A stretch of DNA of 64,000 bases, from the NCBI GenBank assembly GCA_903908715.1, contig CAIVSY010000053.1:1-64000 (forward strand), in the 5' to 3' direction. The position numbers were made by a program, and so were the translations under genes. The stretch is from an uncultured bacterium (GTDB lineage: Bacteria > Verrucomicrobiota > Kiritimatiellia > CAIKKV01 > CAITUY01). The notes under the pieces are model-generated. The model had not been told where the DNA came from. It did no database searches and worked only from the letters and a program-made list of their open reading frames with translations. Positions 31,217 to 40,005 of the stretch are shown one piece after another; within the stretch, counting starts at the first letter, position 1, and every line of letters begins with the position of its first letter.

Positions 31217-32373
31217 TGCTCCGCCGCTCCCGCTTCATGCCTCAAGCCCAACATAGCCGCCACTCGCTGACTACCCGCGAATTCGCGTGCGAAGGCGCAC
31301 CCCACAGCCTCCTCCCCCGTTTCGCTATAGTGCACATGATCGATGAAGCACTCCAACGTCTTCGGTACCTGAGCTTCGATATCCAACCAGGTTGCATTAT
31401 TGGAAACGGAACATTGACGTTGAGCCTCCTTGAGCCGGTTCAGGCCATCCACAAAAACCCGCCAATCCACCCTGCGTCCTTTGTAGCGGTAACGTAGGAT
31501 CTCCCACATGGCATAGAGTTCCTTTTCATTGATTTCAGGCTTGATCAAGGTCGCATGCCGGCCAACCACCACCGCAAATTGGTTCGTCCGGCCCAGCCCG
31601 ATCAATTCCTGCAAGGCCTTGATCGACCCACTCTCGACGCCGGAGAGATCCATCAGGGTCTTGTTCGGATCCTGCCAGTATTCGCGAAGATACGCCCGGT
31701 TCCGTTCCCCACCCCGTGAGTAATGGTGCCGGTTCAACCGATCCAGGATGATGGACTTGCACAACAATCGTTCCAGCCAGGAGGCCTTCCGGTTTTCGTA
31801 GTCGACGTATGCATCTTCCAACACCAAGTCCTCCTCGAAGTGGGACTGGAACCAACCGAAAAAATCATTATTGCCGTGGTAGACAACCACCACGTCCGGC
31901 TTCAGCGGCAAGCCCCGCTTCCTGAAGTTCCTAAGGCTCACCTCTGTCGAATAGCCGCTGGTGCCCATATTGATCACCTCGACGCGGCCCGTGCCTAGCG
32001 TTTTGTCCAGTTCCCGCTGCAGGACCTCGGGCCAGGTCCTGCCATCGGCCACAAACGCACCCTCTGTACTGGATTCTCCCAGCACAACGATCCTGATGCA
32101 CCGATTTGGCTTTTCGATCGTCCTGGGATATGGACCCCTAAAGCCAAAAGCATTATACGAAACTACATGAGGAGTCGTTCCTCTCCAACTCGATATCGCA
32201 CGTGAGTTAGGCACATGCACCCACGCACCAAGGTCGTTATCATGAATCAATAGCACATCTTCAGGCGCAGCATTCACATTACGGCGGGCGAGCATTCGCA
32301 CGAGAGTATCCGCAACCACAAAGAGAATGAGAAACGATGCTACTAGAAGACATATCCTCTTCACAAAAACCAT
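31213..32373 (-). CDS. SGNH/GDSL-family hydrolase, membrane-anchored
   Basis: 386 aa from ATG 32373 ('MVFVKRICLLVASFLILFVV', an uncleaved signal anchor). Block I is 'VVLGESSTEGAF' (Ser nucleophile in GES), block III 'VYHGNNDFF' (N), and block V 'FIDHVHYSETG' (Asp-His), a full SGNH set. Such extracytoplasmic esterases in polysaccharide loci add or remove acyl groups on glycans. It lies between the GT8-like gene and a methyltransferase with overlapping ends, so is translated in the same run. Confidence 0.8.
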   Translation of the reverse strand: MVFVKRICLLVASFLILFVVADTLVRMLARRNVNAAPEDVLLIHDNDLGAWVHVPNSRAISSWRGTTPHVVSYNAFGFRGPYPRTIEKPNRCIRIVVLGESSTEGAFVADGRTWPEVLQRELDKTLGTGRVEVINMGTSGYSTEVSLRNFRKRGLPLKPDVVVVYHGNNDFFGWFQSHFEEDLVLEDAYVDYENRKASWLERLLCKSIILDRLNRHHYSRGGERNRAYLREYWQDPNKTLMDLSGVESGSIKALQELIGLGRTNQFAVVVGRHATLIKPEINEKELYAMWEILRYRYKGRRVDWRVFVDGLNRLKEAQRQCSVSNNATWLDIEAQVPKTLECFIDHVHYSETGEEAVGCAFAREFAGSQRVAAMLGLRHEAGAAEQ

Positions 32374-32413
32374 TGCCACCCTCTTCACTAGACATTTACT
32401 GATTACGGAGCTA

Positions 32414-33469
32414 TCAAGCGCGCCCTCGCAGACGGTCCCATCGAGCAAAACAGCGCCTTACCCCTGGACTGCCCACATATATGAGAATCCCCCATATGCT
32501 GAGAATCAGATAGCCGGTGAGAAATAATCGGAGCGTATACAGAAGGCCTACACGTCCATCAGCCCTCCAGCGCGTATTCCCTTGCGATCTCAAGACGCCA
32601 CCTCCAAGGAACAGGCGCCGACTGCGCCGAGCCACAGCCTTGGCATAAGGAACTAGAACCAGTCGCGCAACATTATCTCCGCAATGTCCGCCATAGACCG
32701 CCAACCCCGGATCAAGCATATTTGAATTGAACCAGTGATAGCCTTGAAAGTGATAAAAGATGAGTGGCTCATGATTCACCATAACTGACTTATTACTTTT
32801 TCTTACTTGGTAGTTTTCGACATTCCATGGAGCAACATTGGCCCCAATGTGCCGACAGACGTGGACACCCTTAAACAGTGCAGGCCAGGAATCCAGGTAC
32901 TTCTGGTCTGCAAAGCGCCCATCTTCATGTCGGTCGTAACACCATTCGAGACAACGCGCACGCCACCAATCAGCACAGGCGTTTCCAGAGTCGTCGTTTC
33001 TGAACGAAATCCACCCCACATTGAATTTTCCGCTGTCCTCGTGCTTCGCTAATCGGTTTGGGAAACGGTGGGGGATGACAAGGATAGACTTATCACCCAT
33101 TTCTTGAAACAAGGACCTCCAGGACGAAAAAAAGAACAGATCGGCATCAAGGTAAGTCAATATGCGAATCTCGCGACGGGAGGACATCAGGTAACGGCAC
33201 CAACAGGAGGTGAGCGTGAAGTAGTATTCAACCTTTGATCGAGCGGTTTTCACGGAACGTAATCCTGTGTCCCATGCCTCCAACTCACCTAACCGGATGG
33301 GAATGATACCTTCGGCGTTTTCACCACTCACAACGCCATATGCCGCATCATCGAGGCACAGTACGAATAGAGCTACAGGAGTCCCAGGCTCAACTGTCAC
33401 CAGGGATTCCCACATTGCAAGCCCACGCGAGGCGTAGTTTGCGTCATAATATGTGCAAAAGTGGTACAT
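32414..33469 (-). CDS. GT-A glycosyltransferase (GT8-like)
   Basis: 351 aa from ATG 33469 ('MYHFCTYYDANYASRGLAMW'). 'YHFCTYYDxNY' plus 'ARSKVEYYFTLTSCWCRYL' and the DxD-containing 'ILTYLDADLFFFSSW' match GT8-like or DUF-type nucleotide-sugar transferases found in LPS clusters. 'GKFNVGWISFRND' and 'YLDSWPALFKGVHV' follow. A hydrophobic stretch near the C-terminus (TLRLFLTGYLILSIWGILIYV) suggests membrane association. It sits just after the aminotransferase. Confidence 0.7.
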   Translation of the reverse strand: MYHFCTYYDANYASRGLAMWESLVTVEPGTPVALFVLCLDDAAYGVVSGENAEGIIPIRLGELEAWDTGLRSVKTARSKVEYYFTLTSCWCRYLMSSRREIRILTYLDADLFFFSSWRSLFQEMGDKSILVIPHRFPNRLAKHEDSGKFNVGWISFRNDDSGNACADWWRARCLEWCYDRHEDGRFADQKYLDSWPALFKGVHVCRHIGANVAPWNVENYQVRKSNKSVMVNHEPLIFYHFQGYHWFNSNMLDPGLAVYGGHCGDNVARLVLVPYAKAVARRSRRLFLGGGVLRSQGNTRWRADGRVGLLYTLRLFLTGYLILSIWGILIYVGSPGVRRCFARWDRLRGRA

Positions 33470-33496
33470 TGTTCTTGTTCGCACTCGAAACGCCCA

Positions 33497-34636
33497 TTAC
33501 AGCTGCCTCAGCACCTCGGAGGCGGCCGCACACACCCTCTCCACTTGTGATGCATGCAATTGCGGAAACATGGGAAGGCTGACGATCTCACGAACTATCT
33601 GATCCGTATTATCCAGAGGGACGACTGAACCATAGCACCGGTAAGGGGCTTGTTGATGTGCGGCCAAGGGATAATGTATCGCCGTAGCGATCCCGCGTTC
33701 TGACATCGCACGAATAAACGCGTCACGCCGCGGCACGCGGATCACATATTGGTGGTAAACATGTGAACATGCCTCGGGTTCAACTGGCAAGACCACACCA
33801 GTGGCCGCTAAACGTTCCGTGTAGGTATGGGCTACTGCGCGGCGTGCTTCGTTGTATTTATCAAGCGCTGGCAACTGGGCGCGCAAAATCGCCGCCTGCA
33901 ACTCATCGAGTCGCGAGTTGACACCTTCGGTTTCACTGATGTAGCGCTGTTTCCATCCGTACTGTCGCAGCGCCTTAAGAGCTTCGACATGCTCCAAACA
34001 GCCAGTGACGATAGCTCCGCCATCGCCGAACGCGCACAAGTTTTTCGTAGGATAAAAACTGAACGCACCAAAATCCGCCAATGAGCCAATTTTGGAGCCT
34101 CTAAACATAGCACCGTGCGCTTGCGCACAGTCTTCGACAACTGAAATTGCGTACTGTTTGGCGATCACCAGGACAGAAGCCATATCGGCGGGACACCCAT
34201 ATAAGTGTACCGGAATGATGGCGCGTACATTCTTGTTGGCCTGGACAAGGCGCTTTATACAGAGGGCAAGGCTGTCAGGGTCCATCGTGTAGGTAGCAGG
34301 ATCGACGTCCACAAGGGCAGGTATGCCGCCACACCGACGGATTGCGGCAACCGTCGCAACAGCAGTTAACGACACAGTAACCACATGATCACCCATTCCG
34401 ACATTACAGGCTCGAAGCGCAAGCTCAAGCGCATCGGTACCGCTCGCCACCGCCACGCAACCGGCAGCACTTTGGTACGCTGCGAATTCTCCCTCAAACC
34501 CTGAAACCTCGCGTCCAAGAATATAGGTACCGCTCGCCATAACTCGTTTCATTGCGGCGTCAATTTCATCCCGGTTCTCAAGGTAAGCGGCCAGAGGTGC
34601 GGCCTGCGGGATTCTATCAGTAGCTGCGGTGTTCAC
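33497..34636 (-). CDS. DegT/DnrJ/EryC1-type PLP aminotransferase
   Basis: 379 aa starting at GTG 34636, which overlaps the epimerase stop (GTGA) and is preceded by AAGGAG. 'ASGTYILGREVSGFEGEFA', 'VASGTDALELALRA', 'VEDCAQAHGA' and 'FSFYPTKNLCAFGDGGAIV' (PLP Lys in TKN) define the family, which transaminates keto-sugar nucleotides to amino sugars. The pairing with the epimerase suggests synthesis of an amino-deoxy sugar; which one is not readable. Confidence 0.9.
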   Translation of the reverse strand: MNTAATDRIPQAAPLAAYLENRDEIDAAMKRVMASGTYILGREVSGFEGEFAAYQSAAGCVAVASGTDALELALRACNVGMGDHVVTVSLTAVATVAAIRRCGGIPALVDVDPATYTMDPDSLALCIKRLVQANKNVRAIIPVHLYGCPADMASVLVIAKQYAISVVEDCAQAHGAMFRGSKIGSLADFGAFSFYPTKNLCAFGDGGAIVTGCLEHVEALKALRQYGWKQRYISETEGVNSRLDELQAAILRAQLPALDKYNEARRAVAHTYTERLAATGVVLPVEPEACSHVYHQYVIRVPRRDAFIRAMSERGIATAIHYPLAAHQQAPYRCYGSVVPLDNTDQIVREIVSLPMFPQLHASQVERVCAAASEVLRQL

Positions 34637-35616
34637 AGATAATGCTCCTTGCACTTCTGATAGTAGTCAAAGGTCAGCCTCAATCCCCGCTCCAGCGGAA
34701 CCCGCGGCACCCAGCCGATGCAGGACCGCAGAGCTTCATCGCTCGAATAATAGTCGCCGATATCTATTTTTTTCCTGTCATCCGGGAAGTCCCTTATCTC
34801 GATCTCTCCCTCGCCATAAACACGCACCATTACTCGAGCCAAGTCCAGCAAGCTGATAATCTCACCGAACCCGCCCACATTATACACTCGTCCGCATGTT
34901 CGACTATCGCACGCGGCCATGAGCATCGCTTCGACTACATCATCTACATACGCAAAATCACGCAACTGAGCCCCACCCCATACCTCGATCTTCTTCTTGG
35001 ACATTAGCGAACGAATCCAGACGCCAAGAAACGTTTGGCGAGCATCTTTAATCCGCATGCGAGGCCCATAAGTGTTAGTAAGTCTCAGCGAGCACGTTGG
35101 GATGTTATACACGTCGTGATACAGGGTGTGGTATCCCTCCCCTGCCATCTTATTCACGCCGTTCACATCAACAGGGCGAACAGGATGCTTCTCGTCGACC
35201 GGTAAATAATCCGGACGGCCATAGATCTGTCGCGTACTGGCAAACACAATTGTCATGTCCGGATTTACGTGCCGACAGGTTTCAAGGATCGACAACTGGG
35301 CATGGCAGTTGATTTCCATATCCGTGAAAGGATCTGCCATGGAATCCATATGACTTGTCTGCCCCGCAAGGTTAAACATGACATCCTGCCCCTTCAGCAG
35401 GCATCGTAAACTGTACCTGTCTCTAACGTCGGATATATTTAGTCTAACATCACTAGGAAGGCCTTGGAGGTTTTGAAGATTTCCGCCGTATTCCGGAATA
35501 AGGCTGTCCACCAGGGTTAACTTCGCGCCCTCCTTGGCAAGCCGATGCGCCAGGTTTGACCCGATAAATCCAGCCCCCCCCGTAATAATGACCTTTTTAT
35601 CGATCCAGAAACTCAT
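34633..35616 (-). CDS. NAD-dependent sugar-nucleotide epimerase/dehydratase
   Basis: 327 aa. 'VIITGGAGFIGSNLAHRL' (NAD loop), 'VMFNLAGQTSHMDSMADPF', 'IVFASTRQIYG' and 'LRLTNTYGPRMR' are extended SDR blocks. The usual catalytic YxxxK is replaced by 'VNGVNK': the Lys is there but the Tyr position is Asn. It is a paralogue of 24812-25804, which keeps 'YAMNK'. I recall related proteins with this variant, so it may be a family feature rather than damage. It overlaps the aminotransferase downstream and the methyltransferase upstream. Confidence 0.85.
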   Translation of the reverse strand: MSFWIDKKVIITGGAGFIGSNLAHRLAKEGAKLTLVDSLIPEYGGNLQNLQGLPSDVRLNISDVRDRYSLRCLLKGQDVMFNLAGQTSHMDSMADPFTDMEINCHAQLSILETCRHVNPDMTIVFASTRQIYGRPDYLPVDEKHPVRPVDVNGVNKMAGEGYHTLYHDVYNIPTCSLRLTNTYGPRMRIKDARQTFLGVWIRSLMSKKKIEVWGGAQLRDFAYVDDVVEAMLMAACDSRTCGRVYNVGGFGEIISLLDLARVMVRVYGEGEIEIRDFPDDRKKIDIGDYYSSDEALRSCIGWVPRVPLERGLRLTFDYYQKCKEHYL

Positions 35617-36359
35617 GTCTTCACCGCTTTCTTTCGAACCAAGACTACATTATCCAGATAGAGGTCATCATTCGTCGGCAGAACTCGATACAAAAGCAAC
35701 CCTGCAATATTGACGGGGAATATAAACATAAGCATGAGGATCACATTGACAACTCTGTTGGCAACATGCAACCGCTTGTAAATATAGGCGCAGACCAGCT
35801 GGCAAATCACGCGCAGATCGGGCAAGGTCTTCTTCTGTTCGAGAATCTCAAAACCACTATCCGCAAGCAACCGCTTTAAGCCATACGATGTATAACGCAT
35901 GTAGTCGTGAGGCTGTTCGTGTTCATCCCATATGAACGGTGTTGTGATTAGTAACCGGCCATTCGGCTTCAACACCCGACATATCTCGAAAAGAAGCGTG
36001 CGGGCGTCAAAGACATGTTCCAGCACCTGCGTACACAAGGCCGAATCAAAGGATTCATCCGGGAAAGGGAAACCAGCGTTTTTGTAATAGACATCAGCAG
36101 CTCCGTTCAGCCGAGCTGATTCCGTATCATATTCCATTCCAATGTATTCTGACGCCACCACCAATTTCTGGTATGGCTTGCATCCACAGCCAATGTCAAG
36201 AAGTCGCCCCGTCAGCTCGCTTCCCTTTTGCTTTAGAACCCCATATAGAGCCGCTCGGGCAAAATAAAAGGGATTTACCATGACCCCGAGACATCCAGGA
36301 GCAAATGCCTGTCGGTCAATAGCCCGCCACAACCTCCACACTATACGATTCATCCACAT
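35613..36359 (-). CDS. SAM-dependent methyltransferase
   Basis: 248 aa. 'GRLLDIGCGCKPYQKLV' (motif I), 'FPFPDESFDSALCTQVLEHV' and 'CRVLKPNGRLLITTPFIWDE' are methyltransferase 11 blocks with the 'EQPHDYMRYTSYGL' segment typical of glycan-cluster enzymes. Hydrophobic segments near the C-terminus (NVILMLMFIFPVNIAGLLL) suggest membrane association. It overlaps both neighbours by four bases or fewer. Confidence 0.8.
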   Translation of the reverse strand: MWMNRIVWRLWRAIDRQAFAPGCLGVMVNPFYFARAALYGVLKQKGSELTGRLLDIGCGCKPYQKLVVASEYIGMEYDTESARLNGAADVYYKNAGFPFPDESFDSALCTQVLEHVFDARTLLFEICRVLKPNGRLLITTPFIWDEHEQPHDYMRYTSYGLKRLLADSGFEILEQKKTLPDLRVICQLVCAYIYKRLHVANRVVNVILMLMFIFPVNIAGLLLYRVLPTNDDLYLDNVVLVRKKAVKT

Positions 36360-37192
36360 TACTTGGCCTGCTGAGACTTGAACAAGAACCCCCGGAATTC
36401 AGAAGGAATATTTGCCTTGTCAGGACAGATGAACTCAGTCATCAAGCCGTAGCGTGGTGATAGACAATCGAAGAAACGTGAACGACTCAGGAACCAACAT
36501 GGGTAGGAAGCCTCATAAATCCATGGAGGCACTCGCTGCACCGTCAACTGCGTCGTATCATCCAAGGTAAAACCCGTGCGATCAAAGACCAAGAAGGGTA
36601 TTGACAATGTACGCATCCGCGAGAGCCACTCATATGGATGCTGTATATACGCTAAAAACGCTGAACTTAACAAGACTGTCGGTTCAGTGGAACTTACAGC
36701 CTCTTCAAACGTTGCACAGAAACGCAGGTGCCCATCCTCAAATTCACGCTTCCCGACTATAACATACTGCGATTGCTCCACGATGCACCAGACTACATCG
36801 GGAAGTGATTTAAGAAAGATCTGATTCTGAAAGTAGGTCGACCCGAGAGCGCCACCCACGTCGACAACATGCAACCTACCCTGTGCAGCAGATGCCGCAT
36901 ACATGAGGCAGGACAGGAGGGGCCAATTGTAATCCTGCTGATGAAATACAAAGGAATCTCTTTCAAACGCCGCCTTGCCGTCACGCACTACTCGAGCGGC
37001 TGACAATGTCTTCTCAAAAATATTTGAAGATCCGTAGCCACTCGAGGACTTAACGGCACTTTCCCAGTCTAGATAGTTACCACTCCAGCCATAATTACCA
37101 TCACATCCTGAGTCAAAGCCCATGCTCCAGGCATGCAGGCATTTGGAGACAATTCGTTTCCCAAAAGAGCGACCTCTTTGCTTCAATATCAT
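36359..37192 (-). CDS. Putative methyltransferase, LIC12133/TIGR04325-like family
   Basis: 277 aa. 'GNYLDWESAVKSSSGYGS', 'FERDSFVFHQQDYNWPLLSC', 'VVDVGGALGSTYFQNQIFL' and 'WCIVEQSQYVIVGK' follow the pattern of a methyltransferase-like family regularly seen in LPS and capsule clusters. The SAM loop is 'DVGGALGS'. The reaction is unproven for the family. It is translationally coupled to both neighbours (TGATG). Confidence 0.75.
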   Translation of the reverse strand: MILKQRGRSFGKRIVSKCLHAWSMGFDSGCDGNYGWSGNYLDWESAVKSSSGYGSSNIFEKTLSAARVVRDGKAAFERDSFVFHQQDYNWPLLSCLMYAASAAQGRLHVVDVGGALGSTYFQNQIFLKSLPDVVWCIVEQSQYVIVGKREFEDGHLRFCATFEEAVSSTEPTVLLSSAFLAYIQHPYEWLSRMRTLSIPFLVFDRTGFTLDDTTQLTVQRVPPWIYEASYPCWFLSRSRFFDCLSPRYGLMTEFICPDKANIPSEFRGFLFKSQQAK

Positions 37193-38163
37193 CCCCCTCT
37201 CCCATATTTGCGAAGCATTTCCCGAATCATTCGCATAATCGACCGTACGCGTTCTTCAGCTAAGAACCAAATAGTGGGACGGCTGCCGCATTCTCTTTGC
37301 CAGATGCCTTTGACATCAGGATGCTCAACGGGCCGAGGCCATACAGCGGGCGTGGGAGGCACTGACCGAAGTGGCGGATTCGCCCATGATTCGTCGGGGG
37401 AGTTTGTAGCGGAGTCGTCAAATCCAATATGCTCAACCATGCTCCAAGGTGGGCGCACGCATAGCCCACCTTTAATAATATGTTGATAGAGGAACCTTAC
37501 AGCCCAGAGATTCCGGCTCTTCTCGAGTCCGGCCAGCGCGACCAAATCAGCACCGTACTTATAGATATCTATTCTTTTTTGCTTACATCGCACCAGCAAT
37601 TGTCGAGAGTCAATGTCCATTCCGGCCCATGCCCTGGCCCAGGTCCCCCACACCCAGCACTCTGCTCGACCGTCAAAATAAGGCATCTCCCCCACATCTG
37701 CCGGAGTGACCCGCGGGTGCGTCCAAGCTGTCACGCTCATGACTTTACTGTCTTCACGATATCGCTCCATGGCTGCGCACATGTATCGGTACGTCCCCGG
37801 CACGCAGACCAAATCATCCTCATATACAATGACGGCTTCGTGTTTACGGAGGACTTCCCCTACTCCAATAAGAATAGATCTCCCTAGCCCGAGGTTTTCG
37901 ACGCGTTCAGTGATTGCAACTTCACACCAGTCAATCCCTCGAACCAAGGTCCGAACCTCATTAACCTTTGCCTTAGCCGCAGCATCCCGTGGGCCATCAC
38001 TAAAGACGTACAACAGCGGAATGCGGTTTTCACGCAAGCATGTGAGGGTTCGGCGGGCGTGTTCCGGCCTTGCATACACAAAGAGCACCACGGGTACAGG
38101 AGGCACCGAAGACGGTTTCGTGTTCTTTTCCGTTTTCACTCCTGTTGATTGCTGCGCTTTCAC
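37189..38163 (-). CDS. GT-A (GT2-like) glycosyltransferase
   Basis: 324 aa from GTG 38163 (GAGGATGG upstream; the track's TTG start is 27 bases further). 'VPVVLFVYARPEHARRTLTC', 'LLYVFSDGPRD', 'LGLGRSILIGVGEVLRKHEA' and the DxD-like 'VIVYEDDLVC' identify the sugar transferases related to GNT-I/GT2 that are common in O-antigen clusters. 'ECWVWGTWARAWAGM' is the acceptor-side Trp block. No insertion is visible. Confidence 0.8.
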   Translation of the reverse strand: MKAQQSTGVKTEKNTKPSSVPPVPVVLFVYARPEHARRTLTCLRENRIPLLYVFSDGPRDAAAKAKVNEVRTLVRGIDWCEVAITERVENLGLGRSILIGVGEVLRKHEAVIVYEDDLVCVPGTYRYMCAAMERYREDSKVMSVTAWTHPRVTPADVGEMPYFDGRAECWVWGTWARAWAGMDIDSRQLLVRCKQKRIDIYKYGADLVALAGLEKSRNLWAVRFLYQHIIKGGLCVRPPWSMVEHIGFDDSATNSPDESWANPPLRSVPPTPAVWPRPVEHPDVKGIWQRECGSRPTIWFLAEERVRSIMRMIREMLRKYGRGG

Positions 38164-38198
38164 TGAGCCGACACCATCCTCAACCTGCAATGAATCTG

Positions 38199-39326
38199 TC
38201 AGGCCCGGACGAGAACAGTCAGATCTTCATCCCGACCGCATCCCAGGAAATAGTCCGCGACAACCTCAGCATGTTTGCATATATAATCGTTCAAGATCGC
38301 GTGCAAGTAGTTCACAGGGTATTCCAAACGCACACCCATTCCCAGCGCTTCCATGCCTTTGTTGATCGCATCCTGAATACATCGATTCCTGGCATTAATC
38401 CTCGGAAACTTGCATCCCGTCACCGCCATCGCCTCTCCCCTTGGCAGGTTACAGAGCATCTCAAAAAGGCCCGTAAACGCATCCGAATCATTGGGGTCAT
38501 AGCGATACTCGTGACACAGCGAAAGTCTTGTTTCCAGGCTTAGGGAGTCGACAAACCGATAAACCTGTCTATCCTCGCTTGAGATATACCGCCCCCACTT
38601 GTCACTGTTGCGGATCAGGTTCAACTTGTTGATTTCATAATGTTCCGCCATGCGCGCCCAGTTGAGAGCCCATTCAATTCCAGAATGCCGCTTCGCGTCA
38701 ACTGGATGCCACACGTGATAGATCGTTACCTTCCCATTAATCCATCGGTCCGCCAGTCCGAAATGGATGAGTCGTTGGGCCAAATCCTCATCTTCACGCC
38801 CCCATACGCGATAATACTCATCGAAACCTCGCACTTGTACGATAGCAGGCAACGGAAAGCACTGGCAGGTACCCCTGTGCGTTCTAGCCGTCGAATGCGC
38901 GATGATTTGCGCAGAAGTTAATTGCGTATAATCTGACATTCCTTTCGGCATGAGTACTGGCGCACAATGTACAATGGACTGTCCATCCTGTTCCCCAAGA
39001 AGTGCGCCAAGAAAACCCTTCGAAAAAACAATGTCTACGTCAGTGGTCAGCACCGTCGATGTTCTCGCCATCCGGATACCGATATTCAGCGCGTGACTGC
39101 GGTTCCAGGGCCAGCCGCGGGTGTCAGTGTAGATATAGCGGGCGAAGGGGTATTTCTCCACCACAGCCTTGGCAGCAGCCGCCTGTTGCGGCCAACTGCC
39201 GTAGTCCACGAAGAGCACCACGAAGTCCTTGCGCGTCTGCGCGGCCAGCGAGGCCAGACACCGGTCCACCCGTTCCGGCTCGCGGTTGCGGTAGCCGAAG
39301 ATGATGGTCAATGTCGCGGCCGACAT
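38199..39326 (-). CDS. GT2 glycosyltransferase (chondroitin-polymerase-like)
   Basis: 375 aa from ATG 39326 ('MSAATLTIIFGYRNREPERV'); the track extension of 77 codons is 7-bp repeat. 'RCLASLAAQTRKDFVVLFVD', 'NIGIRMARTSTVLTTDVDIV' (DxD) and 'FDEYYRVWGREDEDLAQRLI' (ED acceptor motif) are clear, and the 'WGxEDxDL' form is shared with chondroitin/GalNAc polymerases. The left array of S23 unit 1 ends just before its start codon. Confidence 0.85.
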   Translation of the reverse strand: MSAATLTIIFGYRNREPERVDRCLASLAAQTRKDFVVLFVDYGSWPQQAAAAKAVVEKYPFARYIYTDTRGWPWNRSHALNIGIRMARTSTVLTTDVDIVFSKGFLGALLGEQDGQSIVHCAPVLMPKGMSDYTQLTSAQIIAHSTARTHRGTCQCFPLPAIVQVRGFDEYYRVWGREDEDLAQRLIHFGLADRWINGKVTIYHVWHPVDAKRHSGIEWALNWARMAEHYEINKLNLIRNSDKWGRYISSEDRQVYRFVDSLSLETRLSLCHEYRYDPNDSDAFTGLFEMLCNLPRGEAMAVTGCKFPRINARNRCIQDAINKGMEALGMGVRLEYPVNYLHAILNDYICKHAEVVADYFLGCGRDEDLTVLVRA

Positions 39327-39450
39327 TGAAGACGTTAGACCTTGGACGTTGGACTCATGACAAGGGGAAGACTTTGGACTATAGACTTTAGACGTTGGAC
39401 TCATGGGGAAGAGGAGACTGTAGACCTTGGACGTTGGACTGGGTTGTGGA
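39327..39450. repeat. 7-bp array, left arm of S23 unit 1
   Basis: Heptamers of type GACGTTA/GACCTTG/GACTTTA. GACGTTAGACC at 39331-39341 has its exact inverted copy at 39968-39978 on the other side of the S23 gene. Confidence 0.9.
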
Positions 39451-39486
39451 CTTGTCATGTCTGTTGTCTGGCCATAAATTTCTCTA

Positions 39487-39915
39487 TCATCTGAGCACCA
39501 TACCGCAGGAGAGCGCAAGGAAACTTGTGACACGGGCAAGCGTTCGACTGACAACACCGGCCTCCTTCTCGACTGACCGGATGAGGCCCGCCAGTATGCG
39601 CAGGGTCTCTTCAGATGCTTCCGTTAATGTTCGTTGCTGAATTATGTCCAAGTATCCGAGTCGTCCGGCCAAATGAATGAAGTACCGCGTCTCCGATAGC
39701 GAACCTCGAGCAATGTGCAGGAAGTGAAGGTAATCCTTGAGGCTTTCCCGGGAAGATCCTTCGACAATATTTGCGGGAACGGAATAGGCAGCACGACGAA
39801 GTTGACTTGTCAGGGAATAGATTTCGTCCTTCGGAAATGATCGCGTCGCCTCGTATACCCCCACCGTTAGATCGTCCGCTTTTTTCCACGCTACTATTTT
39901 CGTATAATCACGCAT
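39487..39915 (-). CDS. Four-helix bundle (S23/bAvd-like) protein, unit 1
   Basis: 142 aa. 'IVAWKKADDLTVGVYEAT', 'FPKDEIYSLTSQLRRAAYSV', 'PANIVEGSSRESLKDYLHFL' and 'HIARGSLSETRYFIHLAGRL' are the helices of the S23 family, first known from 23S rRNA intervening sequences and structurally related to the bAvd accessory protein of diversity-generating retroelements. The molecular function of stand-alone members is unknown. It sits between a GT2 gene and an acetyltransferase gene and is bracketed on both sides by 7-bp arrays in inverted orientation. Two further S23 genes in this window have the same arrangement. Confidence 0.9.
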   Translation of the reverse strand: MRDYTKIVAWKKADDLTVGVYEATRSFPKDEIYSLTSQLRRAAYSVPANIVEGSSRESLKDYLHFLHIARGSLSETRYFIHLAGRLGYLDIIQQRTLTEASEETLRILAGLIRSVEKEAGVVSRTLARVTSFLALSCGMVLR

Positions 39916-39924
39916 CTTGTTTCT

Positions 39925-40005
39925 TTGGTCTGACGACTTTGTCCATGGTCTAACGCCTATGGTCTATGGTCTAACGTCCATGGTCTATAGTCTAATCCCC
40001 CCTCC
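39925..40005. repeat. 7-bp array, right arm of S23 unit 1
   Basis: About ten GTCTATG/GTCTAAC/GTCCATG heptamers, inverted relative to the left arm. It supplies the C-terminal residues and stop of the acetyltransferase gene. Confidence 0.9.

Noticed and set aside
39487-39915. Diversity-generating retroelement (bAvd-like protein)
   Set aside because: No reverse transcriptase, template repeat or variable repeat is visible near any of the three S23 genes.
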